Assembly (NCBI GenBank): GCA_033439295.1
Contig: JAVTLE010000013.1
Coordinates: 2,914,001 to 2,978,000 of the forward strand
Direction of reading: 5' to 3'
Length of the DNA stretch: 64,000 bases
Source: Deuterostichococcus epilithicus
Lineage: Eukaryota; Chlorophyta; Trebouxiophyceae; Prasiolales; Stichococcaceae
The stretch's first letter is position 1. Every line of letters starts with the position of its first letter. A model generated the notes under the pieces. It saw nothing but the letters and a program-made list of their open reading frames with translations. It did not search any database and was not told the origin of the DNA. This document shows, one piece after another, positions 1-10,789 of the stretch. The position numbers and the translations under genes are program-made.

Positions 1-286
1 GATCATCGGAAGCCGACCGACTCGCCACCCATCGTGATGCGGCGGCCCTGCAGCAATAATTCAACAGGGATTTCGGCACAAACTCGAGAGCTTGCAGCAT
101 CCACAACAGCAGCCCAGCTGGCAGCTACAACAGCCTCCCGCGTTTGATAACTGCATACTGGCTGGTGAATACTGGCCACCCCTTGCTGGTGAGTGGGCTC
201 ATGAGCAGGCCTCGACGAATGCAACGCCTCCATTGGCGACTTCAAGTGATAGAATCGGAGCACAGGCTTCAGGAAAGGGAAGGCAC
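1..286. other. 3' flank, no gene seen
   Basis: This stretch lies downstream of the stop of the minus-strand gene at 287. I see no supported coding exon. It is probably 3' UTR and flank. Confidence 0.4.
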
Positions 287-3200
287 CTATCTCTTCACCT
301 TCTTGGCCTTGCCGGCGCTTCCGGCGCCAGAGACATGGCCACTGCTGCTGCTCGCGGGCTGCGCCTTCCGCTGCCGCTTCCTCTGCGGGCCCACCAATGC
401 CGAAAGCGTTAGCAATAGGAGTGAACCGGGGGCTGTAGCACCCTCCTGCACAGCAGCAGCCCTAAAGCCCGCAGAAGCCTCCCAGCTCTGAAGCAGGCGC
501 TGTGCACAGACACTGCATGACAGCTGCGACGCGTGGGGCTTCGCAATCTTGCCCGCACACAAGACCACCGCCATGCCAAGTCCTGTGACTGACGCAATGG
601 AGACAACAGGCAGCACGAGAAGCTCAATAGGGTGAGGGCGGCGCACCGGCAGCATGAGCGCCAGCAGGGCCAGCAGCGGGCCCAGCACTGGCGCCGTAAG
701 TACCGCCCACACCAGGTACTTGACAGTGGCCGCCTCGCCCAGCGGCGCCAGCAGCGGGTGGTTCCGCAGGAAGCGGCCGAACAGCAGCTCCAGCTCCGAC
801 TGCGTGAGCGCCAGCTGCGCGAGCAGGGCCTTGACCTGCGGGGGCATGCAATGGTGTGCTGAGCAGCAACATGTTATGCTGAGAAGCAACACATTCTCTG
901 ACTTTGAGGATGCCCAAACGGATGCGGGATCAGTTCTGCGTGTAAAGTGTGCCACACGACAGCTCGGGCAGCAGTGGCTGAGGTCCATCTGGCATCGAGC
1001 GACAGAGGGGTGCATGCGTGACACGGGGCCAAGGCGGCGTTGGTCGACAGGCACGCGGCGGGACTGATCCTCACGAGGGAGGGCAGCAAGGGCAGAGACA
1101 AAGTCGCAGAAATCGATAAGCAAGGGTGAGGAGGGGGCAGGGGCCCACCGGCTTCAAGTTGGTGACCGCGCGGGCCGCCTCACCAACCTTGCGCTTGAGC
1201 GCCGCGATGTGCGGGTGCTTCAGCACCTTCTCGTGCACATCGCCCGCCACCGTCTGCGGCGCATGGAAATCCCTACTCAGCCCGAGTGAGGCTGGAAAGG
1301 TGTACATGTCCTCTCTGCCGCAGGTCTTAGGCGAGTGCCAGAGCGGAGTGTGCTCTCCACTTGGTTCCGCCACACGAGGCGGTGGCCCGACACATGTTGC
1401 GTGCTTGCAGGAGCATCTCAGACGCGGTCGCTGCCGCAGCCGCCGCCAGGGCCGCGCCGTGTCATCCCTGCCGCAGCTGCTGGCTGCGTGCTCCTCAATG
1501 CCTTGCAGTCCAGGCCCCGAGATTCGCACAACACCAGCGCAGACAAACCCGTTTACGGTCGCATCAAAAGTCCGTGTCCGCCACACCACACCAAATCCAC
1601 TCCCTGCATGCATGTGTCTCGTAATCTCACCTTGGTGTAGTCGGCGTAGTACTGGGCGCTGGGGCCGGCGGCCTCCCAGGCCCGCCCCGCGACATCGCTG
1701 CTGCTGCGGTACAGCGTGCGGGAGGTGTCGGCGGTCGTCTCCCAGGCGGCGGCCGCCGCAGGGCGCACCCTCTGCGGGGGAGGGACAGGGGAGCAGCAGT
1801 GACAGCCAGCGCCGCAGCACGGCAGCCAGGACAGTCTGACCTGGCTGTGCCGGGCACCAGGACACGGTTCGCACAGGCCCTGCTTCTGCGGGGGCAGTTG
1901 CCGCAGCACGCAAGCTGCGAGCCCCTCGTGCTGGGCGCCGTCATGCGGCGCGCCATCATGCATGCCAGGCGCCTCACCCGCTCATAGCCGTCGGCGACCC
2001 AGTGGGGCACCCACTCGTTGTAGTGCTGCGCCAGGAGGTTGTCCGCCAGCTGCTGCGTGCTGTCCGCGCGCGTCCGAGCCGCCGCAAGCTCCGCCTCCAC
2101 CTACACCGACATACCTTGAGGTGCTCGCTAGCTGTTCGGAATTGCAAGGGTGTCAGAGGCATGCTCTCCTCCAGCAGCCTACGATGCTGCCCGCGCAATA
2201 TCCCCCTTCGGTTGCCGCCGGTGGCCACAGAACAGCTAGGAGACGCAGCTACCTTTGTGAGTGACGCCTGCGCCGCTGCCAGCTCTGCCTGCGCCTGCGA
2301 CAGCGCCGGCGCCAGCTTCTCCGCCTTGTCCAGTCGCGCCTGCAGCGCCTCCCTCGCCGCCTCCGCCACCTGTGTACCAATGCGTACCAAGTATGGTCAT
2401 ACGCAGCTGCAGGAAAGGCTGGGCAGGACTCGGTGCATGGCGATCTGTACACTGGAGCATGCCTGCAGGGCGGGGCCCTCGCCGCATGCTCGTAACTTGC
2501 ACAGGATGCGCGCCAGCTTCAGGCACCGCACGGCGGCAGCTGAAGACCTTGAAAGGACAGCTTGGTGTCGCCTCGAGAATGCGCCATGCCACCTCAGCCG
2601 CCTGCCGGAATTAACGGCGCCCGCTCTGCGCAGCTGCCATTGCAATCATCCATTCTGGCTGCTTGAGCTGCAACAGGATGTGAGACCAGGCAGACTCAGG
2701 CAGGCAGCGCTGTCCAGTTCCATCGCACCTGCTGTGCGTTCTGCGCGGCAGCCGCTGCGGCATCCGCGGTCGCCTTGCCCTCGCGCAGCTCGGCCGCCTC
2801 AGCTGCAGCAGCCGCCGCCTTGGCGTTGGCCTCCTGCACCGCTGCGTCGGACGACTGCGACTGCTGGCCCAGCACCTCCAGCTGCGCCTGCGCTGCCTGC
2901 GCCCAGGGGACAGGATTCGGTCTCAGCGGCATGGCGTGGCGGGGAGCGGGCCGCCAGCTGGTGTTGCCGTGCGAGAGGAGGTGAACAGCATATGCCCCAA
3001 GCCGTAAAGCCGTGGTGGCATCACCCTCATACCCAGGGCCTCATTGCTGGGGCTCTAAGCTGTTTATAGTGCGCACTTCCGCAAATGCTGCCGTGCAAAG
3101 CCCACCTCGGCCTTTGCCTTCTCCTGCTCATACGCAGTGCGCAGGCCACTGATGCGCTCCTCGGAGTCGCGCAGCGCCACCTTCAGGCCCTCCACCTCCT

Positions 3201-3644
3201 GTGAACCAGGTGTCCTTGCTGTGATCGGGGGTTCGAGTGCAAGCAAAGACTTTGAAATCAGCAATTTAACATGCATCGCATGCCACTGTGAAGATCTGAT
3301 AGAAGAGCTCAATGCGTCATAGGCCTGCAGGCCCGCGATGTGTTGGCAAGGTACTGCACCTAACGCGTTTACTGTGTTGGCTTGTCCAAAGCGTGATTGC
3401 AGCCTGCCGAGGACTTGCATGCAACGGTTTTTGAGTAGCATATTGTTTTGTGTGGCATCCTAGCGGCAGTCTGTAGACAATAAGCAGAAGGAACGGCAAG
3501 GGGCTAGCAAACAATCACCTGGGCAGCAGCCGACTCGACGTCAGCAGACTGAGCGACAGCGCCTGCGGCTGACGACGCCACAAGCAGAGCCAGAAGCATC
3601 CATCGTATGGCACCGGCACCGCAGCGCCGTTGCCAAACCGCCAT
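287..3644 (-). CDS. Signal-peptide coiled-coil membrane protein, plant AT4G31340/AT2G24420-like
   Basis: Exons, 5' to 3' on the minus strand, are 3519-3644, 3106-3198, 2729-2896, 2253-2369, 1978-2100, 1631-1771, 1149-1253 and 287-835. All junctions are phase 0, giving about 473 residues. Exon 1 encodes a clear signal peptide (RWMLLALLVASSAAGAVA). The next four exons are Ala/Glu/Gln-rich coiled coil. Then comes a segment with NEWVPHW and, after KVLKHPHIAALKRK, a C-terminal region with a hydrophobic span (YLVWAVLTAPVLGPLLALL), a second weaker one, and a basic tail ending KAKKVKR. From memory this order matches the plant AT4G31340/AT2G24420 family (secretory coiled-coil proteins with a C-terminal membrane span), whose function is poorly known. 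The coiled coil should lie in the ER or Golgi lumen (inference). The donor of the 1149-1253 exon could instead be at 1187. The start is the only ATG giving the signal peptide. Confidence 0.75.
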
Positions 3645-4862
3645 GGTGGCTTGCCCTGAGGTCCTCCAAAGTTGAACACGTGCAAATGCACCTTCACAGC
3701 CGGCACTTGGACACCTGCCCTTCTGCAGGCGGGCGTCTCTGGGAACAGTGATCACACTACAGACAGTGAAATTTGGCCTCGGTCGTTCTTCGACAACCTT
3801 CCCTGCATTCTGCCAGCTGGAGGGGATTTAAGTATGGGAAAGGGTTTCTGGCGACCCCTCGCGTTCGCAGCAGCACACAGCTGCGGATGCCAGGCCCAAG
3901 GTGCCCCGCAAGCCGCTACAGGGCGGCGGCGAGCAGGGACAGCAAGCAGTGGTGCGGCTCTACAGCAGTAGTATTGGCCCTGGTGTAAGACCTGCACATG
4001 CTGGTCTTCCTCAGCAACTCACCCTGTCACGAACAGCAGTGCCCTTCACACGCTCTGCTGCCGCCGCGGCGGCGGGAACGGAAGTTGCCGCCGCCATGCT
4101 GACAGGGGCTGACTACCAGCACAACCAGAGCGCACGGTCCAGCCATCGCCCATTTCTGCTTCCTTGTTGCGGAGTCCGTGGGGCGGGCGAGGTTTTCGAG
4201 TTTAAATTGATTGCTTGGAGCTGACGATAGAGAAGCAGTCTGTCATGTTCCTCATCATCAGAACCTCCAGCCTCCTCCCCCTCCAGACGCAACGAAAGTG
4301 CGTGGCTGCCGCTTGTGAGACCGCGGCCAACCGCGGACTATTGCATATTTCATGCAGCATGCAGGCGGCCGCGAATCAAGGTGTCTGATGCATGAAGGGA
4401 CTGATATGTTTGCGCACACGCGCCTCAAATTTATGCTCGACAGCCCAATGCATATGCCCGCTGCAGACTGCCTCTTTGCCTTTCCTTGGGAGTTGTAGTG
4501 TTATTTCTTCGGTGGCAGGCGGACTCGTACAGTCGTACGTCAGATGACGACTTCCGGACGCGACCTGAAGCTGGATTCGTGGAAACTGGCTGTCAATTCG
4601 TAAGCGCGCTGAGCCGCTGATCTTGGTTTGCTGATTTGCAATAGGCCAACAGCAGGCGTATGCACAAGATCTGCCTTCTCGCTGCCCACAAGGTAGCTCC
4701 ACTGGCAGAGGGATGGCTGAAGGCTCCCCGGAACCAGACGCGACTGTCGGGCAGCTAACAGCATTCCAGACCACTTGCAGGCATTCGGATCTGTTCATGC
4801 AAAGCTTTGCAAGGCATTCCAGTATCTGACAGCTTAGGCGACTAGTGTCGAAGAGTGCAGTC
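3645..4862. other. Divergent intergenic region
   Basis: About 1.2 kb between the start of the minus-strand coiled-coil gene and the start of the acyltransferase. Open frames here are compositionally unremarkable and lack splice-consistent partners. It probably holds both promoters and 5' UTRs. I see no other feature. Confidence 0.4.
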
Positions 4863-7718
4863 ATGCCTTCAGAAAAGGCAGGCAAGCCCAGCAATCACCG
4901 CCCCAAGCACGAGCTGCCGGGTCACATCTACGATCCGTTTCGCCGCACTGATCGGTATGGTATCATGGGCACGGCACCGCAGCCGTGGACGGAGTATGTC
5001 AGGTTGGCGCTGCTGGGCGTCACGCTGGTGCCGCTGAAGGGCCTCTTCTGTTTTGGTACGTGAGCAAACTGGCACGAAAGCTGCATGTTGCATTGCATGT
5101 ACTGATAATGGGAGCCAGAGGCTTTCAAGTGCGACGTCTCTTCGAGTGCATGCTGGCCGACCAAACAGCGCCGCAGATGCACTGGAAACACTTGTGCCAG
5201 GCCCTTGACCCTACCATGTGTGCCGCGCAGTTGGCGTTTTCTTCGCCTACCTCTGCAGCCTGATCTCGAGGCTGGTGCCCGTGGGTCCGCGCGAGGCCTT
5301 CCTCGAGGTCACGCTCAAGGTGTGGTGACTTTTGCTGTTCGCGCATGCCCCCAGCGTTGACTTCTGGCTTGTTGGGGTGTCCTTTTACGGGGTCCGTCTT
5401 CTCCAGGGTATACGCAGCAAGCTTAGCGCCCGTAGCGCAAGTCTCGGACCCGGCACACGAATGCTGTCCAAGACCTGCAGGCTTGATTGCCATTTGCTAC
5501 CGTGATTTTCCCGCAGTTCTCGGCGCGCCTGGTGCTGCTGGCAGTCGGCTTCTTCAGCGTGCGTAAGGTCAGGCTGTATGACGAGAGCAACCCGTACGTA
5601 GCCTCCAACATTCAGGTGAGTGCCCCTCCTGTGCATGCGTCCCCATGCGGATCACTGCTGCATCAATGTCGAGCCCTCCTTGAATCGCCCAGCGGCGGCG
5701 GCGGCAAGCTGCCAGCTGTGCAGTGCCAGCAGGTCGCAGCTCGAGGGGCCCGGGGGCGACCTTGCCTGGTCCTCGCAGGTGCTACGATCGGTACCAGAAC
5801 GTCATCGATGATGCTTGGGGGCATGGCATCTGCAGGGCAAGCGCAAGCTGGCGAGGGAGCAGCGGCAGGGGCGCGAGCAGCGGACGCCCATTGCGGTTGG
5901 CGCCATCCTGTCCAACCACATCGGCTGGGCGGACATCCTGGTGCACATGACGCAGTGGCTGCCCAGCTTTGTGGCACGGGACGCAACGATGCAGCTGCCC
6001 TTCATCGGCATTACTAGGTGGGGCGCCCCGGCACGGCGCGCTGCTGTGCCATTGGTGCCAAGAGCGTGTCGCAGCAGCGCTCGCTGATGCATAATGCCAC
6101 AGCTGCACGCTGGCCTGCGGCGCTGCGCTTGGTCGCACCTGCGGTCGCACTGAGTGCTGCACGTGCTGTTGCCATGTGATGCACCTCGTTGAAAGCTGCG
6201 CTTTGCGACCTGATGCCGCAGCATTGCCATGGGCTGCCTGTTCGTGGACCGCGAGAAGGGCTCGGGTGGGAAGGAGGTAGTCAAGGAGGTGAGCACCTGC
6301 AGCTGCGTCTTGGCACCTGTGGCAGCCGTACGCCGGTTGCGCGCCTTGCCACTGCATCTGTCTGCTCAGGTGCCCGGTACGGGATCACATGCCAGGCAGG
6401 CGTCGGCGTGCGGCGTGCACCTGGCAGATTGCATGAGCGAGCAGTCTGGGTCGGATTCGAGTCTAGAGCTCAGGGCAACACCCCTCTGCCTCGGCGCCCG
6501 GCCTTGCCGACACCAAAATCCCAAACCCTTCTGAACCCCACCAAACCCTGCAGAACTATGTTTCTGCAGTACATGGGCGTGGCGGCGCAAGTGAAGGAGC
6601 GCATGACCCAGGTGTCGTCGGGGGTGGGGCAAAACCGGCGGCCCATCCTGCTGTTCCCGGAGGGCACCACCACCAATGGCAACTTCCTGCTGCCCTTCCG
6701 CACCGGCGCCTTCATCGCCGGCGTGCCGGTGCAGCCCACCATCATCAAATACGGGCCGGTGGGTGTCCTGCCGGCTGCCGCCGACCACCATCCCGTCAGT
6801 GAACCTTGCATGTCGTGTGCCGTGATCGGCGCGCTTCCTGGTGGGAAGCGGGAGGCCTGGGCGCGGTGCGGCGTCCGCCTGCTGCAGCCAGCATCAGATG
6901 TGCTCACGGTTCTGGCAGCGTGCTGCACAGTCGGTGCCTGGGCGTCAGTCGGCCGGCGACCTCGCTGCAAATGCTATGGTTGATGGACTGAGTGTCAGTC
7001 TGGTTCTGGACCTCCCCAAATGGCTGCCCTAAACCCTAAACCGCAGAGCCGGGTGTCCCCGGCGTGGGAGACTATCGGCGGCATCTGGCACATCTTCCTC
7101 ATGCTGGCCAACCCGCTGCACTCGGTCACCGTGTACGAGGTGCGCACTCTGCGAACACTCAATCCCGAGTCTGTGTGCCGCATGGCTGCTGCTTCCTGAG
7201 ACCTCGTGTGCAGTCTGCACATGCACCGCCACCAGCAGTCGTAGCAATGGCGCCGGCTTGCGTGGCACCGCCATGGTGGCGCAAGCGTTCGACAGGATCG
7301 ATGAACCAAGCATGACCATCTTGTGCTGTGACGGCGCAGCTGCCGGTGTACATACCCTCGGAGGAGGAGAAGCAGAGTCCCCGCCTGTTTGCCGACAATG
7401 TCCGCAAAGTCATGGTGCGCTCCACCTGCCTGACTGCACCTGACGAGTCTGCAAGCAACTCGGTGTGCCTGCAGTGCGGCCCTCCGATTGATGTGTGTAT
7501 GCAGATGGGCGGCTGCCCACGGGGAGACAAACCACAGCTGGAACACAACCCCTGCATCTGGAAGCTCGCTTGCGGGGGGGGCTCAAGGTCATGTCCTCCC
7601 CGCTGCGCAGCTGAAGTACAGCGCACTGACGGCGCACGATGCGGGCTTTGACGACAAGCGGGTGTTCCATGCTGCACTACGCGGCCAGGAGATGCCCGTC
7701 ATCAAGAAGCAGCAGTGA
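4863..7718 (+). CDS. LPEAT/LPCAT-type lysophospholipid acyltransferase
   Basis: Nine exons fit in frame: 4863-5055, 5231-5319, 5517-5615, 5836-6017, 6222-6288, 6570-6758, 7047-7139, 7340-7414 and 7611-7718, giving 364 residues. Hydrophobic segments near residues 45-85 and 100-110 anchor it in the membrane. Family motifs are visible: SNHIGWADILV (the NHx4D catalytic block), RRPILLFPEGTTTNG (the FPEGT block) and SRVSPAWETIGG. These define the PlsC superfamily, LPCAT/LPEAT branch, which transfers acyl-CoA to lysophospholipids during membrane remodelling. The C-terminus reads IKKQQ, a KKxx-type ER retrieval signal. No EF-hands are present, unlike plant LPEAT2, so it is nearer to LPEAT1 in architecture. 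Substrate preference cannot be read from sequence. An in-frame ATG lies six codons upstream (4845). The acceptor at 7047 follows a telomere-like CCCTAAA pair. Confidence 0.9.
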
Positions 7719-9105
7719 TGGCGGTGCAGCGCGGCTGGCGCGCCCGAGCGGCGGCTGTGCCAGCCACTGCTGAGCGTTCAGTGTGGGGCGCCAGGGGCGG
7801 TGCTGTCCCCCAAGCGGTGCAAGTGTGGGCATGGCATGATGGCGGTCCGCAGCTCGGTGGTGGCGCAGCCTGGGGCTTTCCTGTGAAACATCTGCAGCAG
7901 CTCAATTGAGCAGAGGCGGGCACGTGCGAGCGGTTGATGGGACAGCACACATTTGTGGCCACGGCTGAGCTCTGGCAGTGATTTCAGCACTGGTGGCACC
8001 ATACCTTCACGCAAGATGCGGGACTTGTGAGGAGTAGTGAGCGCAGCTCCGCAAACACAGATGGACATCGATCAATCATTGCGGTGACACATTCTCTTCA
8101 TATTGACTGGACGGCAAGTGCCTGCTGCCTTCAGAGGACACACTATCTAGCAGATCCTAGATGCTCAAGCATGCTGATTTGGGGTTGCCACGATGACAAT
8201 ACTTGCCAATTATTGGTAACCCTGTGCTGTATGGCGATGAGTTCAGCTGCAAGCGCACCGTGGCTGGCACCCTCGCCGCCTGTTACGGTGGCCCAGGCGA
8301 AACAGTGCCAATGCATACCCTGCAGAAAAGGCTTGCTTGAGACTGGCATTGTGCCAGGCAGGCAGGATGCCACCAGAAGGCAGCTTCGAGGGCTGCTCAG
8401 ACGTCTCGCAGGCCTTCAATTTGTTACCTTAGCAGGCGGGTATGCGGCGCGGCGCTCGGCTGCAATAGCAGTCGAATGCGATACCTTTTCGGACTTTGGA
8501 ATTGAGAGTGTTCGAGGAAGTACAGCCATTCCTGCTTTGGCACGCCTGTGCTCGCCTGAATAATTTCCTTCAAGTTGGTTATTCAAAGATCGTTGGCTTG
8601 TCCGCTGATCTGTACTGGCAGCGGGGGGACAAAAGCAAATATCGAAGTGGAAAACAATGGCAGGACGAGAGGCGAGCAGCGCAGCTTCACACTCTTTATG
8701 CGTGAAATACACCAGTTTCATTGCTGTTGGAACGTGTGAAGCTCTGGCGCGGGCGTTCTACGAACAGGGTTGGCCGGTGACTCGTCCAACCGCCACCGCA
8801 GCGGATTTGGAGCAGGCGTAGCCCAGGTTGCCTCCCCTGGCGAACGACTTTGGTGATTCTGCGCTTGTGATCACGTAGCCAACACATACAGCTGCTCGAG
8901 GGCTGCCGCTGCTGATGGGCGCCATTCACCGGCTCGTCCGGCGGCGTCCCGGCGGCTGCCCTGATATCTCGCCGCTGCGTGCCATGTGCGAGACACTGGC
9001 ATGCCTGGTCGCTGCGAAGCCCGGCTTGTTCCCGTCTATTCGTGCGGACCATGACAAAATTTGCAATGGGAGGCCCTTGACTGGTGGGAAGCCTTCGGGC
9101 GAACA
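7719..9105. other. Intergenic region, no supported gene
   Basis: About 1.4 kb between the acyltransferase stop and the U-box gene. Its 3' part (about 8700-9100) may hold unrecognised 5' exons of the U-box gene. A long minus-strand open frame (8696-9865) covers it but reads as a shadow of GC-rich repeats. Confidence 0.35.
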
Positions 9106-9180
9106 ATGGCGCAGCAGACGCCACCGGCGGCCGCACCAGAGCTGGAAGCATGCCTCGACCTCGTGGCCGCCGAGCTGCAT

Positions 9181-9211
<31 letters not shown>

Positions 9212-10228
9212 GGCTGGCAGCAGCGAGGCCGCTGGTGGTGAGCGGCGGCGGCGGTGGCGGGGCTGGCAGCAGCGAGGCCGCTGGTGGTGGGCAGCGGCCA
9301 CGCGGCCGATGTCCAGCAGCAACAGCATGCGGAAATGGCTGCAGACGGCGGAGTGCGGGAAGGCGAGGTGGCAAGGCACCGACAGAATGACCTCCAACAC
9401 GTAGGGTATTCCGCTTCTACAAACCTGTTTGGGTCTGCAGATCTGCAACGCAGTGCTCACAGGTTCTCTGTCTGCATCTGCGACCGCACCTTGTGGCTGA
9501 CGTGGATCGGCAGGGTGTGAGTGCGGGCGCCCCATCGGCGCCGGACGCCGCTGCGTCTGCCAAGGCAGCAAAGACGCGGGCCGAGAAGGAGCGGCGCAGG
9601 GCGCGGCAGGGCGGCGCCGGCGACAGCGAGCCGGATGCTGGCGCTGAGGGTCCTGGGGGCAGCGGCACGCAGCCAGCCGGGGACGAATCAGCAGTCGGGG
9701 CAGCAGCCAGCGCCACAGCTGCGCCCGGCAGTGGCAGCGGCGGCGCATCAGCGGCCGCTCCTGCCGCGCCCGTGGATGGGGAACAAGCGGCGCCGCCGCG
9801 CAGCGTGCCAGCTGATGCGGCTGTGCTGCGGATAGCCGTCGCTGGCGACTGGACGATGTGCCCACTGAGCAAGGTGTGTGATATTTGTTTGCTGTCGGTA
9901 ATGTTTAGGTAACAGTGCACTGTGTGCTGAATGCACAGCCCTGCTTCAAACTCCGCTCAGTCTGACACATGCGATTTGTCTAAATCAGGATGCACTCTGA
10001 AGCTTTGAGCCTTTGACCTCGTCTGGCTTGCAGGAAGTCATGCGAAAACCATTGCTGTGCGCCTGCACCGATGGAAACAGCTACGAGCACGCCGCCGTCG
10101 CCGCATGGTTGGCCACGCGTGGTACCTGCTCTCCGCTGACGGGGGCGCCGCTGAGCAGGGCAGACCTCGTGCCGAACCATGCGCTGCGCAGCATGCTTCG
10201 TGACACGGCGGCGGCAAGGACTGCCTGA
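9106..10228 (+). CDS. U-box domain protein (putative E3 ubiquitin ligase)
   Basis: The 3' half is secure. An exon running to 9873 ends in DWTMCPLSK, and the last exon, 10034-10228, continues EVMRKPLLC, YEHAAVAAWL, SPLTGAPL and NHALRSMLRD before the stop. This is the U-box fold signature (CP-x-T/S-x-E-V-M-x-x-P, then SPxT and NHxLR), which recruits E2 enzymes without zinc. Ahead of it is a low-complexity Ala/Gly/Ser-rich stretch (about 9512-9800). The 5' end is uncertain. An ATG at 9106 opens an Ala-rich exon (MAQQTPPAAAPELEACLDL) that meets a 49-bp tandem duplication, where the plausible frame changes. A Gln/His segment (HAADVQQQQHAEM) follows in the other frame. Either splicing skips one copy, or the model is wrong there. 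The U-box is C-terminal. Confidence 0.7.
9193..9289 (+). repeat. 49-bp tandem duplication inside U-box gene
   Basis: Two nearly identical copies (9193-9240 and 9242-9289) have period 49. The duplicated segment ends in a possible donor (GTG|GTGAGC in the first copy). Because 49 is not a multiple of three, the frame AAARPLVV appears in different phases in the two copies. Confidence 0.85.
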
Positions 10229-10789
10229 ATGGCCGCAATGTAGGACAATGCATTCCAGCTTGCGATGGCAGAGCTGAAAGCTTTGACATTGCAGCAAAAC
10301 CGATCGTGTAGGCATTTCAGAAAGACAGTTTGCGGCTGCCAATGCATCTGACCATTGGATGACGGAGTGTGATCGTGGCTCGAGTCACGATCCTTCCTGG
10401 GGAGTTCGGCACGTTGCCAAGCATCTTGTGAGCCCAATGAAGCGCCAGCCTCGAAACTCTGGCGTTATCCAAGATGACGAAGCTGTTCGTACGTACGAAA
10501 CGCATGGTACATCATGCTGCCAAACCAAGCAGCTGAGCAGCCGTGCTCCCATTCACCAGGGGCAGGACAATGAATTGGTGCCCCAAACTAGCCCACATGA
10601 CCTACATTCTCTTCTACACCTACTGCACCCGCCAGATACCCGCAGCGTCCATGCTCCGCTTGCAAAACTTGCCTCAGAAGGTCTGGCCGCATGCGAGTTC
10701 GCATGGCATCCCAGCACAGCGCATCCCGGGCAAGCGGCATCTGGCGTGCCATCTGCCGCGTCCTTCCCCGGGCGCTGCCGCATGCCGCC
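10229..10789. other. Convergent 3' intergenic region
   Basis: Between the U-box stop and the CUL1 stop on the opposite strand. It should contain both 3' UTRs. No coding exon is supported. Confidence 0.4.

Noticed and set aside
1400-1500. Possible extra Ala-rich exon of the coiled-coil gene (ATASEMLLQ)
   Set aside because: No acceptor gives the right phase, and the flanking exons already join in frame without it.
1126-1839. Plus-strand open frame antisense to the coiled-coil gene
   Set aside because: Minus-strand exons here have phase-consistent splice sites and family similarity; the plus frame has none.
3228-3250. GGTTCGA-like T-arm suggesting a tRNA
   Set aside because: No acceptor stem or anticodon arm around it; it lies inside an intron.
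4376-4894. Minus-strand open frame of 172 codons upstream of the acyltransferase
   Set aside because: No motif or splice context, and it overlaps the acyltransferase start.
5690-5835. Possible decayed copy of acyltransferase exon 4
   Set aside because: Shared short strings such as GGCAAGCTG are too few to separate from GC-rich background.
8696-9865. Minus-strand open frame of 389 codons
   Set aside because: It is antisense to the U-box exons and is kept open by GC-rich repeats. It is basic, Pro- and Arg-rich and shows no domain.
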